This document shows positions 44,673-53,147 of a stretch of 64,000 bases of DNA, piece by piece. The position numbers and the translations under genes are program-made. The stretch is from Paraburkholderia heleia NBRC 101817 (GTDB lineage: Bacteria > Pseudomonadota > Gammaproteobacteria > Burkholderiales > Burkholderiaceae). The notes beneath the pieces are model-generated. The model saw nothing but the letters and a program-made list of their open reading frames with translations. It did not search any database and had not been told where the DNA came from. Every line of letters begins with the position of its first letter. Position 1 is the first letter of the stretch. Location of the stretch: positions 1 to 64,000 of the forward strand of contig NZ_BBJH01000011.1 of the NCBI RefSeq assembly GCF_000739775.1, read 5' to 3'.

Positions 44673-44860
44673 CGGCGGGCCTTTCACTTCGCGCCGCGTT
44701 GCTCGGCGACGAACGAGACCGTGCGCTTGCGCGACGCCACCATCGTCAAGTTTGAGGCCGCCATCATTGGGTGCTTTCCGGCAAAACACTGATCGACACC
44801 CATGTGCCATTCGCGTTGAATGATCGGGCACGAGATTTGCGCAGGACCATGAATTTCCCG

Positions 44861-44887
44861 TAACGACCATAACGACCCTATCGACGG
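44861..44887 (+). repeat. Three degenerate tandem 9-bp repeats upstream of the Rieske gene
   Basis: TAACGACCA, TAACGACCC and TATCGACGG follow one another without spacing, ending 22 bp before the Rieske oxygenase start. This could be a direct-repeat regulator site; it is short enough to be chance. Confidence 0.4.
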
Positions 44888-44909
44888 ACTCGCCAAGGAG
44901 TGTCTCCGC

Positions 44910-46019
44910 ATGCGCGCAATGCCTTTCCCCGACGGCGATACGATCGAGTCAGCTTTGCCGGAACCGCGCGACCTGCGCCGAGTGCCCATTCATCCCGATC
45001 ACTGGTATCCGCTCGCCTGGTCGCGCGAACTCAAGCCTGGGAAAACGCTGGGCACGCATTTCGCGGGCGAGCCCATCGTGCTCTTTCGCACCGCGTCGGG
45101 TGCGGTGCACGCGCTCGAAGACCGCTGCGCCCATCGCCAGGTGCCGCTGCATGCGGGCGTGGTGGACGGCGAGTCGCTGCGCTGCGGCTACCACGGCTGG
45201 ACCTACGATTGTTCGGGCCAATGCGTGGACGTGCCTTACCTCGGCAGGGAGCGCCTGCCCAACGGCGTGCGCGCGTATCCGTGCCGCGAGGCGCACGGCA
45301 TGATCTTCGTCTTTCCGGGCAACGCCACGCTCGCCGAAGAAACGCCGCTGCCGATGCTGGATTCGGTGACGGACAAGGCATACAAGACGCGCCGCTTCGG
45401 GCGGGAGGTGAAGTGCCACTACTCGTTCATGCACGAGAATCTGATGGACATGAATCACCAGTTTCTGCACCGCCGCCAGATGGGTCAGATGCGGGCGCGC
45501 TCGCTCGGCCGGCGGCGCGGCGAGAGCTCCATCGAGGTGGACTACACGTTCGTGCGCATGGCGGGCAAGCAGCCCGCGGGCGAGGCGCTCGTGTTCGGCG
45601 CGAGCAAGAACCGCGCGGACCCGAGCGACCAGAGCGTGATGACGATCCGCACGCAATATCCGTATCAAACACTGAAGATACGCTCGAGCGACGACTCGCT
45701 CCTCATGGACCTGTGGATCGTCTACGTGCCGCTCGACGCGCGGCAACGCACGAACCGGACATTCGGACTCCTTTCGGTCCGCAGGCCCGCTGTGCCGTTC
45801 CTGCTCGATGCGGCGTGGCCGCTGCTGGTCTGGTTCACGGAGCGCATCTTCAAGGAAGACCGCACCATCGTCGAACTCGAACAGGCCGCGCACGACAACC
45901 AGGGCGCCGACTGGAATCACGAAGTGTTTCCCGTCATCAACGATTTGCGCGACCTGCTGCGCGATTGCGGCGCGCGCACCGTGATTCCCATTCGCGAGGT
46001 TAGCGAAGCCGATGCCTGA
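44910..46019 (+). CDS. Rieske non-heme iron oxygenase, alpha-subunit type
   Basis: A 369-residue ring-hydroxylating/demethylating oxygenase component. The Rieske 2Fe-2S ligands are Cys73, His75 (CAHRQVPLHAG), Cys92 and His95 (CGYHGW). The mononuclear iron site is in ENLMDMNHQFLH: His183 and His187, with the bridging Asp180 that passes electrons between subunits. Length and sequence are closest to the vanillate demethylase/pheophorbide-oxygenase-like group, several of which are O- or N-demethylases. No reductase gene is adjacent. SD is AAGGAG, 20 bases back. Placed after the MocR gene, it may demethylate the compound brought in by the neighbouring binding protein. Confidence 0.86.
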   Translation: MRAMPFPDGDTIESALPEPRDLRRVPIHPDHWYPLAWSRELKPGKTLGTHFAGEPIVLFRTASGAVHALEDRCAHRQVPLHAGVVDGESLRCGYHGWTYDCSGQCVDVPYLGRERLPNGVRAYPCREAHGMIFVFPGNATLAEETPLPMLDSVTDKAYKTRRFGREVKCHYSFMHENLMDMNHQFLHRRQMGQMRARSLGRRRGESSIEVDYTFVRMAGKQPAGEALVFGASKNRADPSDQSVMTIRTQYPYQTLKIRSSDDSLLMDLWIVYVPLDARQRTNRTFGLLSVRRPAVPFLLDAAWPLLVWFTERIFKEDRTIVELEQAAHDNQGADWNHEVFPVINDLRDLLRDCGARTVIPIREVSEADA

Positions 46020-46057
46020 GGCGAAGGCGCCTTGACGCGCCGCGGCTTGCGCTCGCG

Positions 46058-46465
46058 TCAGGCCGTCTTGCTGGCGCGCGGCCTGGCTGGCGCTTTTTTC
46101 TTCGCTTTGCACTGGTTGAATTCGATCGCCGCGCGCACGAGCGCCGTCAGTGCGCGCCTATCGACCTTGTCGCCCTCGAGATAGTCGATGGCGCGTCGCG
46201 CGTTGCCGTCGAGCCCGGCGTTGAACAGCGTCTTCGGGTCGGGCAGGCTCGCGCCGTACAGGAACGTGAGCTTCACCTTGCCCTTGTGCGCGTTGCCCAC
46301 GGCGATCATGCCGTCCCGATACCACACGGGGCTGCCCATGTATTTCCATTCCTCGACGATCGCCGGGTCGGCCGCGAGAATGGCCTCGCGCATCGCGGTG
46401 AAGGTTTCGCGGCGCCAGTCGGTGAGTTCCGCGATGAGCTGGTCAATCCGTTGCGATGGTGTCAT
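46058..46465 (-). CDS. DUF1801 protein (YdhG/YjhX-like)
   Basis: A 135-residue protein of the DUF1801 family, a small alpha/beta fold of unknown role. Seen: RIDQLIAELTDWRRETFTAM, EEWKYMGSPVWYRDGMIAVG and LTFLYGASLPDPKTLFNAG, all typical of the family, and a basic C-terminal tail (KAKKKAPARPRASKTA). The start at 46465 has GGAGC in place. It converges on the Rieske gene; TGACGCG at 46033 pairs with CGCGTCA at its stop as a possible shared hairpin. Confidence 0.83.
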   Translation of the reverse strand: MTPSQRIDQLIAELTDWRRETFTAMREAILAADPAIVEEWKYMGSPVWYRDGMIAVGNAHKGKVKLTFLYGASLPDPKTLFNAGLDGNARRAIDYLEGDKVDRRALTALVRAAIEFNQCKAKKKAPARPRASKTA

Positions 46466-46704
46466 GCGCGCTCCGTGCGTTGGATGACTTCCAGTTGCCG
46501 GGCAGTCAGGATCGTAATGTAGCACTGAGCTTACCGGGTGACTTGGGCGCCCGTACGCCGGGACCGGCTATTAGCGTGAACAGGCCCTGGCACACATAGC
46601 GCAAGCCCACTGAAGGTGCGCCAGAATCGGCAAAACGGGCCGGGTTCGCGTCTGATGGGCCGCGTGCCCGAGCTTGCCCGGGTTTGCCGACACATTCCAT
46701 ATTC

Positions 46705-47925
46705 ATGCCGACACCAACCAACGCGAGATCGCACGGAACGCAAGCCACAGTGCGGACATGGGCGCTGGCGGCGGCGCAACTGGTTTCGTGGGGGACGATC
46801 TATTACGCGTTCTCGCTCTTCGTCGTACCCATGGAAAACGCGATGGGCTGGAGCCGCACGGCCACCAATGCTGCCGTTTCAGCGGGTTTGCTGGTCTCGG
46901 GGCTCGCGGCCTACCCGGTCGGCACGCTGATCGATCGCGGCTACGGACGGCGCGTCATGGCGGGAGGGACGCTGCTCGCTTCGGCGATGCTCGTGCTTTG
47001 GGCCGAGGCGCGCAATCTGCCGACGCTCTTCGCGGTGTGGTGCGGGCTCGGAGCGGCGATTGCGGCAACGCTCTACGACCCCGTGTTTGCGGTCGTGACG
47101 CGAGAGTTTCCGCGCAGCTACGCGAGGAAAATCACGCTCATCACACTGGTGGCGGGTTTCGCGAGCACCGTGTTCATACCGCTCACGCAAGGCCTGATCG
47201 GCGAGTTCGGCTGGCGGGGCGCGCTGCTCGTGCTTGCGCTCGTCAATCTGCTCGTGTGCTTGCCGGTGCACGGGTTGGCTATTCATCGCGGCGAGCCGGG
47301 CGAGGACGCCGCGAGGCGCAACAGCGCGCGTGAGGTCAGCCGCGCCTCGGCGCGCAACGCCTTGCGCTCGCCCGTGTTCTGGGCGCTGGCCGTGTGCTTC
47401 ACGGCGTACTACTCCACGTTCGTGGCGCTGACGTTCCATCTGATTCCGTTGATGCGCGAGCGCGCCGTCGCGGGTGCCACGGTCATCGTCACCATGGCGG
47501 CGATCGGGCCGGCGCAGGTGCTCGCGCGCGTCGTGTGGTTTGCCGTCGGCAGGCGCGCGCGACCGGGGCTCGTCGCCATCGTGGTGACGACGGCCTTCCC
47601 GTGCTCCGTCGTGATCCTGATGTGTGCGGGGACGTCGGCTGCATGGCTGATGGTGTTCGCCGTTGTCTACGGCGGCGCCAACGGCATGATGACGATCCTG
47701 CGCGGGACGATCGTGCAGGCGCTGCTCTGGACCGAAGGGTATGGCGCGGTGAGCGGCCTGCTTTCGATGCCCGCGAACGTCGCCAAAGGCATTGCCCCGA
47801 TAGCGGGCGCGGCGATCTGGGCCATACGCGAAAGCTACGTGCCGGTGGAATGGACCGTGCTGATCGTCTCGTTGATCTCGCTGGCGGCTTGCGTGGTTGC
47901 GGTGCGGCTGGCGGGCAAGGCGTGA
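46705..47925 (+). CDS. MFS transporter
   Basis: A 406-residue major facilitator with about 12 helices. ALAAAQLVSWGTIYYAFSLF opens helix 1, and AAYPVGTLIDRGYGRRVMAG is the loop 2-3 motif. It resembles the oxalate/formate-antiporter-like and CynX/MonoCT-like MFS branches that carry small organic anions. No SD is obvious at the ATG; a TTG at 46684 is in frame. It has no linked enzyme and the substrate is unknown. The 239-bp region upstream shows no further gene. Confidence 0.82.
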   Translation: MPTPTNARSHGTQATVRTWALAAAQLVSWGTIYYAFSLFVVPMENAMGWSRTATNAAVSAGLLVSGLAAYPVGTLIDRGYGRRVMAGGTLLASAMLVLWAEARNLPTLFAVWCGLGAAIAATLYDPVFAVVTREFPRSYARKITLITLVAGFASTVFIPLTQGLIGEFGWRGALLVLALVNLLVCLPVHGLAIHRGEPGEDAARRNSAREVSRASARNALRSPVFWALAVCFTAYYSTFVALTFHLIPLMRERAVAGATVIVTMAAIGPAQVLARVVWFAVGRRARPGLVAIVVTTAFPCSVVILMCAGTSAAWLMVFAVVYGGANGMMTILRGTIVQALLWTEGYGAVSGLLSMPANVAKGIAPIAGAAIWAIRESYVPVEWTVLIVSLISLAACVVAVRLAGKA

Positions 47926-47953
47926 CGCACGCTGCCGACGCTCGCGTTTGCGA

Positions 47954-47987
47954 GCCGCCCGCGCGGCGCGAAAGCCGCGCGAGCGGC
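47954..47987. terminator. GC-rich hairpin between convergent MFS genes
   Basis: GCCGC and GCGGC, then GCGCGGC and GCCGCGC, form a 12-bp stem with a 2 x 2 internal loop and a 6-base loop. It lies between the stops of two convergent transporter genes; there is no T-run. Confidence 0.45.
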
Positions 47988-47994
47988 CGCGCCT

Positions 47995-49302
47995 TCAGTG
48001 ATCGTGCCTCACCTGCGCCATCACCGGCTGGCTCGCCCTGCGGCTCAACATCAGCGTAACGACCGCGGACAGTGCGAGTGTCGCGCCGACGACATACAAG
48101 CCCGCGGCATAGCTCCCGGTCCGGGTCTTCAGCCACCCGATCACGGCGGGCCCCACGAACCCGCCGAGATTGCCGATCGAATTGATCATGGCGATGCCCG
48201 CTGCGGCACCCGCGCCGGAGAGGAACAGGCTGGGCATGGCCCAGAGCGGCGCCTTGGCCGCGCTGATGCCGATATTGACCACCACGAGCGCCAGCACGAT
48301 CATCAGCGCGGTGCTGGCCTGCCCCGCGAAGATGAAGCCCACGCATGCCAGCACGCAGGGAATCACGACGTGCCAGGTACGCTCTGTCGTGCGGTCGGAG
48401 TGCCGCGCCCAGAGAATCATGGCGACGACCGACACGATGCTCGGAATCGCGTTCAGCAGCCCGGTTTCGAGCGAGCTGAAGCCATATTGCCGGATGATGA
48501 GCGGCGCCCACAGGCCCAGCGTGTACAGGCCGGCCGAGGTGCCGAAGTAGATCAGCGCGAGCGCCAGCACGCGCGGGTCGCGCAGGGCGCTCAGCGCTCC
48601 CGCTGTGTGGCCGGCGTGCCCTTCGCGTGCCCGCGCTTCGTCGGCGAGTTTTGCCATGAGCCAATCGCGCTCTTGCGGCTCGAGCCAGTGTGCTTTCGAG
48701 GGTGCATCGGTGAGAACCTTCAGGACCACGAAACCCAGCAGCACAGCGGGAACCGCTTCGATCACGTAAAGTAGCTGCCAGTTGGCGAGACCGAACATGG
48801 TTGGCAGTTGCATGAGCGCGCCCGAAATCGGCGAGCCGAGCGCCGTCGAAATCGGCGCGGCCGCCATGAACCATGCCGCAGCGGCCGCGCGTTGCCTCGT
48901 CGGGAACCAGAGGCTCAGGTAGAGGATGATGCCGGGGAAAAAGCCCGCTTCCGCCACGCCGAGCAAAAAGCGCAGCGCATAGAAGCTCGTGGGGCCGCTC
49001 ATCAAGGCGGACGCCGCCGAGACAATGCTCCACGTGAGCATGACGCGAGCGATCCAGATGCGCGCGCCCACGCGGTGCAAGATGAGGTTCGAAGGCACTT
49101 CGAACAGGAAGTAGCCGATAAAGAAGAGCCCGCCGCCCAGGCCGAAGGCCGTGGGCGAAAGGCCGATCGCCTTGTTCATCGTCATTGCCGCGAAGCCCAC
49201 GTTGACCCGGTCGAGAAAGCTCACGAAATACAGCAGCATGACAAAAGGGATGATGCGCCACATGAGCTTGCGCGTGACGATTGCTTCGGTATCCGAATTC
49301 AC
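47995..49302 (-). CDS. MFS anion:cation symporter, tartrate/phthalate type
   Basis: A 435-residue MFS transporter of the anion:cation symporter family. LMWRIIPFVMLLYFVSFLDR and NVGFAAMTMNKAIGLSPTAF at helix 1-2 and LRFLLGVAEAGFFPGIILYL at helix 4 are hallmarks of TtuB, phthalate and glucarate carriers. I favour the GTG at 49302 because GGGAGGAGACAC directly precedes it; an ATG at 49344 lacks an SD. It is 94 bp downstream of the TtuC-like dehydrogenase on the same strand, so it probably imports that enzyme's substrate, tartrate or malate. Confidence 0.87.
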   Translation of the reverse strand: MNSDTEAIVTRKLMWRIIPFVMLLYFVSFLDRVNVGFAAMTMNKAIGLSPTAFGLGGGLFFIGYFLFEVPSNLILHRVGARIWIARVMLTWSIVSAASALMSGPTSFYALRFLLGVAEAGFFPGIILYLSLWFPTRQRAAAAAWFMAAAPISTALGSPISGALMQLPTMFGLANWQLLYVIEAVPAVLLGFVVLKVLTDAPSKAHWLEPQERDWLMAKLADEARAREGHAGHTAGALSALRDPRVLALALIYFGTSAGLYTLGLWAPLIIRQYGFSSLETGLLNAIPSIVSVVAMILWARHSDRTTERTWHVVIPCVLACVGFIFAGQASTALMIVLALVVVNIGISAAKAPLWAMPSLFLSGAGAAAGIAMINSIGNLGGFVGPAVIGWLKTRTGSYAAGLYVVGATLALSAVVTLMLSRRASQPVMAQVRHDH

Positions 49303-49396
49303 GTGTCTCCTCCCTGGAGGGTTCGGCGGGAGCGCGAGGGGCATTGATTGGCGTCACGCCCCCGTGTCTGCTTTTTTCTCTACCGCGCGGTAGCGC

Positions 49397-50479
49397 TCAG
49401 GCAGCGACGGCCGCCTTCCCGACGAGTTCGCACACCGCGGCCGTGACCTGCGCGGTGGTCGCCTTGCCGCCCAGGTCGCCGGTGTGCAGCGCGGGGTTGG
49501 CGGTCACGGTCTCGATGGCCTGCATCACATGAGCGGCGGCTTCGGTCTCGCCGAGGTGCTCGAGCAGCATCACGACCGACCAGAACGTGCCGATCGGATT
49601 GGCGAGCCCCTTGCCCATGATGTCGAAGGCCGAACCGTGGATCGGCTCGAACATCGACGGATAACGCCGCTCGGGATCGATGTTGCCGGTCGGCGCAATG
49701 CCCAGGCTGCCCGCGAGCGCGGCGGCGAGGTCGCTGAGAATATCCGCGTGCAGGTTGGTCGCGACGATCGTATCGAGCGAAGCAGGGCGGTTGACCATGC
49801 GCGCGGTGGCGGCGTCCACCAGTTCCTTGTCCCACTTCACGTCCGGGAACTCCCTCGAGATCTGTTGCGCGATCTCGTCCCACATCACCATGCCATGGCG
49901 TTGCGCGTTGCTTTTGGTGATGACCGTGAGCAGCCTGCGGGGGCGCGACTGCGCGAGGCGGAACGCAAAGCGCAGGATGCGTTCGACACCGGCACGCGTG
50001 AGGATCGACACGTCGGTCGCGGCTTCGAGCGGATGACCCTGGTGCACGCGGCCGCCCACGCCCGAATACTCGCCTTCGGAGTTTTCGCGCACGATCACCC
50101 AGTTCAGGTCTTCGGGCCTGCAGCGCTTCAAAGGCGCGTCGATGCCGGGCAGGATGCGCGTGGGGCGCACGTTCGCGTACTGATCGAGCCCCTGGCAAAT
50201 TTTCAGGCGCAGGCCCCAGAGCGTGATGTGGTCAGGCACGTCCGGGTCGCCTGCGGAGCCGAACAGAATGGCGTCCTTGTCGCGGATGGCATCGAGGCCG
50301 TTGGCCGGCATCATTACGCCGTGCTGGCGGTAGTAGTCGGCGCCCCAGTCGAAGTTTTCGAATGCGAACGCGAAGCGCTGCGTGGTTTTCGCAAGCGCTT
50401 CCAGTACCTCCTTGCCCGCGGGGACGACTTCCTTGCCGATGCCGTCGCCGGGAATGGTTGCGATGCGATAGGTCTTCAT
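49397..50479 (-). CDS. ttuC: Tartrate dehydrogenase/decarboxylase or D-malate dehydrogenase
   Basis: A 360-residue NAD-dependent beta-decarboxylating dehydrogenase of the isocitrate/isopropylmalate family. IPGDGIGKEVVPAG opens the fold; ENSEGEYSGVGGRVHQG is the TtuC/DmlA version of the substrate loop (isocitrate enzymes have Ser-Asn text here); ATNLHADILSDLAAALAGSL provides metal Asp residues and EPIHGSAFDIMGKG the NAD loop. The enzyme uses tartrate or D-malate, giving oxaloglycolate/glycerate or pyruvate. The ATG at 50479 begins the fold correctly. Divergent from a LysR gene, as in known ttu/dml loci. Confidence 0.88.
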   Translation of the reverse strand: MKTYRIATIPGDGIGKEVVPAGKEVLEALAKTTQRFAFAFENFDWGADYYRQHGVMMPANGLDAIRDKDAILFGSAGDPDVPDHITLWGLRLKICQGLDQYANVRPTRILPGIDAPLKRCRPEDLNWVIVRENSEGEYSGVGGRVHQGHPLEAATDVSILTRAGVERILRFAFRLAQSRPRRLLTVITKSNAQRHGMVMWDEIAQQISREFPDVKWDKELVDAATARMVNRPASLDTIVATNLHADILSDLAAALAGSLGIAPTGNIDPERRYPSMFEPIHGSAFDIMGKGLANPIGTFWSVVMLLEHLGETEAAAHVMQAIETVTANPALHTGDLGGKATTAQVTAAVCELVGKAAVAA

Positions 50480-50527
50480 GTCTCGTTCCTTGGTATGTGG
50501 CCAGTGTGGATTCACTTTACCGAACTC

Positions 50528-50543
50528 CCGGTTCAAAAACCGG
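50528..50543. promoter_or_regulatory. Palindrome in the ttuC/LysR divergent promoter
   Basis: CCGGTT, a 4-base CAAA spacer and AACCGG form a perfect inverted repeat midway in the 100-bp gap between the dehydrogenase and LysR starts. ATTCAC occurs twice nearby (50512 and 50572). Likely operator region of the LysR regulator. Confidence 0.4.
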
Positions 50544-50579
50544 TGCTAGACTCAAAGCATCCTTAACCTGAATTCACAA

Positions 50580-51527
50580 GTGGCGACCGTGACCGACACC
50601 GTGCTACCGGCCGATCTGGGCTTTTTCTCGACGCTCGCCTCCTCGGGCAGCCTGAGCGCCGCCGCGCGCGAGCTGGGCCTCACGCCCGCCGCCGTGAGCA
50701 AGCGGCTTGCACAAATGGAGGAGCGCGCCGGGGTGCCGCTCGTGAACCGCACGACCCGCCGCATGATGCTGACGCCCGAAGGCGAGGTGTACCTGGAGCA
50801 CGCGCGCCGCATTCTCGACGAGATCGACGAGCTGGGCGAGCTGCTGGGCGGCTCGAAAAAGCACCCGAAGGGGCTGCTGCGCGTGAACGCGACGCTAGGC
50901 TTTGGGCGCAGCCACATCGGGCCGGCGCTCTCGCGTTTCGTCGCGCAGTATCCGCAGGTTTCCGTGCAGCTTCAGCTTTCGGTCATGCCGCCGCCGCTCA
51001 CGGAAGATTCATACGATGTCTGCATTCGCTTCGGCGAGCCGCCCGATACGCGCGTGATCGCACGGCGTCTCGCGGCGAACCGGCGTTTGCTGTGCGCTGC
51101 GCCCGCCTATCTAGCGAGCCGGGGCACGCCCGCCACGCCGCACGATCTCGCGAAGCACAACTGCATCAGCATTCGCCAGGGCGACGAAGCCTATGGCGTG
51201 TGGCGGCTTTCGCACGAGCGCGGCAATGCCCGCAAATCGGAAGCAGTCCGGATCAATGGCAATCTCACGACCAACGATGGCGAGATTGCCGTGAAGTGGG
51301 CGCTGGACGGGCATGGCATCTTGATGCGCGCGGAGTGGGACATCAACGAATATCTGGCGGACGGACGGCTCGTGGTCGTGCTGCCCGAGTATGAAACGCC
51401 GGGCGCGGACATCTACGCCGTGTATGCGCAGCGGCACCAGCTTTCCACGCGCATTCGGGCGTTCGTCGACTTCCTCGCTATCGAATTGAGCAAGTCGCAG
51501 CGATGTCCGGTAGCCCGAAGCGTTTAG
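50580..51527 (+). CDS. LysR-family regulator (TtuA/DmlR-like)
   Basis: A 315-residue LysR regulator starting at GTG. The helix-turn-helix SLSAAARELGLTPAAVSKRL and QMEERAGVPLVNRTTRRMML are of the CrgA/DmlR subgroup. The co-inducer domain has DVCIRFGEPPDTRVIARRLA and WALDGHGILMRAEWDI. No SD is seen. It is divergent from the TtuC-like gene and is expected to activate it and the MFS carrier in response to tartrate or malate. Confidence 0.88.
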   Translation: MATVTDTVLPADLGFFSTLASSGSLSAAARELGLTPAAVSKRLAQMEERAGVPLVNRTTRRMMLTPEGEVYLEHARRILDEIDELGELLGGSKKHPKGLLRVNATLGFGRSHIGPALSRFVAQYPQVSVQLQLSVMPPPLTEDSYDVCIRFGEPPDTRVIARRLAANRRLLCAAPAYLASRGTPATPHDLAKHNCISIRQGDEAYGVWRLSHERGNARKSEAVRINGNLTTNDGEIAVKWALDGHGILMRAEWDINEYLADGRLVVVLPEYETPGADIYAVYAQRHQLSTRIRAFVDFLAIELSKSQRCPVARSV

Positions 51528-51534
51528 CCTCGTT

Positions 51535-53025
51535 TCATTTCCGCGCCGCGGCGATCACGGCGGCGAGGCGCTCCGCTGCGGCTGTCATTTGCGCACGGCT
51601 AAACCCCCCGAAGCCCAGGATGAGCCCGGGGCGCGCAGTGCCCGCGGCGAACATGGGCGACGCTGCGCGCACCGCGATACCCTCGTTCGCTGCGCGCCGT
51701 ACGAGCTGATGATCGTCCAGCCTCGGGTCGAGCCAGAGCACGAGATGCATGCCCTGATCACCGGGCTCGATCCATGCCAGCTCGCGGGGCAAAAGCGCTT
51801 CGAGCGTTTCGATCAGGCTGAGCCGCTGCTCTGCATAGACGTTGCGGACCTTGCGGACGTGCCGCTCCAGGTGACCTTCGGTCATGAAGGCGGCGAGCAC
51901 GTGTTGATCGGCCGTAGGCGGATGGCGGTCCATGAGCACGCGCGCGCCGCAGAACGCATCCACGAGACTGGGCGGCACGACGACATAGCCAAGCCGCAGC
52001 GAGGGAAAGAGGATCTTGCTGAAGGTGCCGAGATACACCACGCGATCCGGCGCGAGGCCCTGCAGCGCCGGATACGGATAGCCCTCGTAGCGCAGTTCGC
52101 TGTCGTAGTCGTCTTCGACAACCCAGGCAGGTGCGGTGCGCGCCCACGCGAGCAACGCCGCGCGCCGCGCCATGCTCAGCGGCATGCCGAGCGGATATTG
52201 ATGCGAGGGCGTGACGAACGCCACGCGCGCCTTCGGCGCGAGGCGAAGGCCAGCCTCGACGTCGAGACCTTCGGCGTCCACGGGCACGCGGACCATGGCG
52301 TCGCGGTAGGGCAGGCTTTCCAGGATGGCGGTGACGCCACGGTAGGCGGGGTTCTCGACCCATGCCTGGTCGCGCGGCCCCAGCAGCACCTGGCTTGCGA
52401 GAAAGAGCCCCTGCTGGGTGCCGCTCGTCACGATGACCTGATCTGCTTCGCAGCGCACCGATCGGGACTTGCGCACGTAATCGGCAATCGCTTCGCGCAG
52501 CGCCAGCGCGCCTTGCGGGTCGGCATAGCCGGTCGGCGAGGCCGGTCCCCGCGCGCGCAAGCGGTTGCCGAGCCGGCGCCAAATGTCGCCGGGGGCGGTC
52601 ATGCCCGTCGGCACCGAAATGGCAAACGGCACCGCAGGAAGCGGCTTGAACTCGCGTCCGATGCTGGCGAACGCTTCGGCGCGTTCCGGCAGCCCGGTTT
52701 GCGCCGCCTGCGATGCAGCGACTCGGGGCTCGCGCGCGGCGGACGGCGGCTGCGCCAGCGCGAGCGCCACGCGGGTGCCGGCTCCGGCTTTCGATTCAAG
52801 GAAGCCCTCGGCGATCAGCTGCTCGTAGGCCTCGACCACCGTGCCGCGCGCCACCTGGAGCGAAGCGGCGAGCGCGCGGGTGGAAGGCAGCGCATCGGCG
52901 GGCCGCAGATCGCCTTTGCGCACCGCTTCGCGCAACGCCTCCGCCACCTGGCGGCTGAGATTGCCGGCTTCGCGGTCCAGCGTGCCAAACGACGGCATCT
53001 CTGCGGCCTGCGCAGTTCTCGGCAT
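51535..53025 (-). CDS. MocR-type regulator (PdxR-like)
   Basis: A 496-residue GntR-aminotransferase fusion. The winged helix is at about residues 20-90 (ADALPSTRALAASLQVARGT, VVEAYEQLIAEGFL). The aminotransferase-like part follows from about 130, with VTSGTQQGLFLASQVLL, VEDDYDSELRYEG and the PLP Lys in YLGTFSKILFPSLRLGY. Closer to PdxR and GabR than to the MocR at 43239. It converges with the LysR gene, leaving only 7 bp, and is divergent from the PaiB gene, its probable target. Confidence 0.9.
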   Translation of the reverse strand: MPRTAQAAEMPSFGTLDREAGNLSRQVAEALREAVRKGDLRPADALPSTRALAASLQVARGTVVEAYEQLIAEGFLESKAGAGTRVALALAQPPSAAREPRVAASQAAQTGLPERAEAFASIGREFKPLPAVPFAISVPTGMTAPGDIWRRLGNRLRARGPASPTGYADPQGALALREAIADYVRKSRSVRCEADQVIVTSGTQQGLFLASQVLLGPRDQAWVENPAYRGVTAILESLPYRDAMVRVPVDAEGLDVEAGLRLAPKARVAFVTPSHQYPLGMPLSMARRAALLAWARTAPAWVVEDDYDSELRYEGYPYPALQGLAPDRVVYLGTFSKILFPSLRLGYVVVPPSLVDAFCGARVLMDRHPPTADQHVLAAFMTEGHLERHVRKVRNVYAEQRLSLIETLEALLPRELAWIEPGDQGMHLVLWLDPRLDDHQLVRRAANEGIAVRAASPMFAAGTARPGLILGFGGFSRAQMTAAAERLAAVIAAARK

Positions 53026-53036
53026 GATTCTGGTTC

Positions 53037-53071
53037 ACTGGAATATGAATAAACTGGATCTACAGAATAAA
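53037..53071. promoter_or_regulatory. Repeated element in the MocR/PaiB divergent promoter
   Basis: CTGGA (53038 and 53054) and GAATAAA (53047 and 53065) each occur twice in the same order, 16 and 18 bp apart, an imperfect tandem repeat starting 12 bp upstream of the MocR start. MocR proteins typically bind direct repeats, so this is a candidate operator. Confidence 0.42.
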
Positions 53072-53147
53072 CCACTTTTGAGGCAGAGTCGGGTTTGAGG
53101 CGGCATCGGCCGCGCCAACCCACCCCCTTACGAGCAGGGACAAACGC

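Noticed and set aside
46033..46060. TGACGCG/CGCGTCA hairpin between the Rieske and DUF1801 genes as a terminator
   Set aside because: Stem of only 7 bp with a 14-base loop, overlapping a stop codon and with no T-run; mentioned but not called.
46506..46779. Two overlapping minus-strand frames of about 80 codons upstream of the MFS gene
   Set aside because: Cys and Arg content looks suggestive of a small protein but there is no SD and the two frames read different texts over the same DNA; one also runs into the transporter gene.
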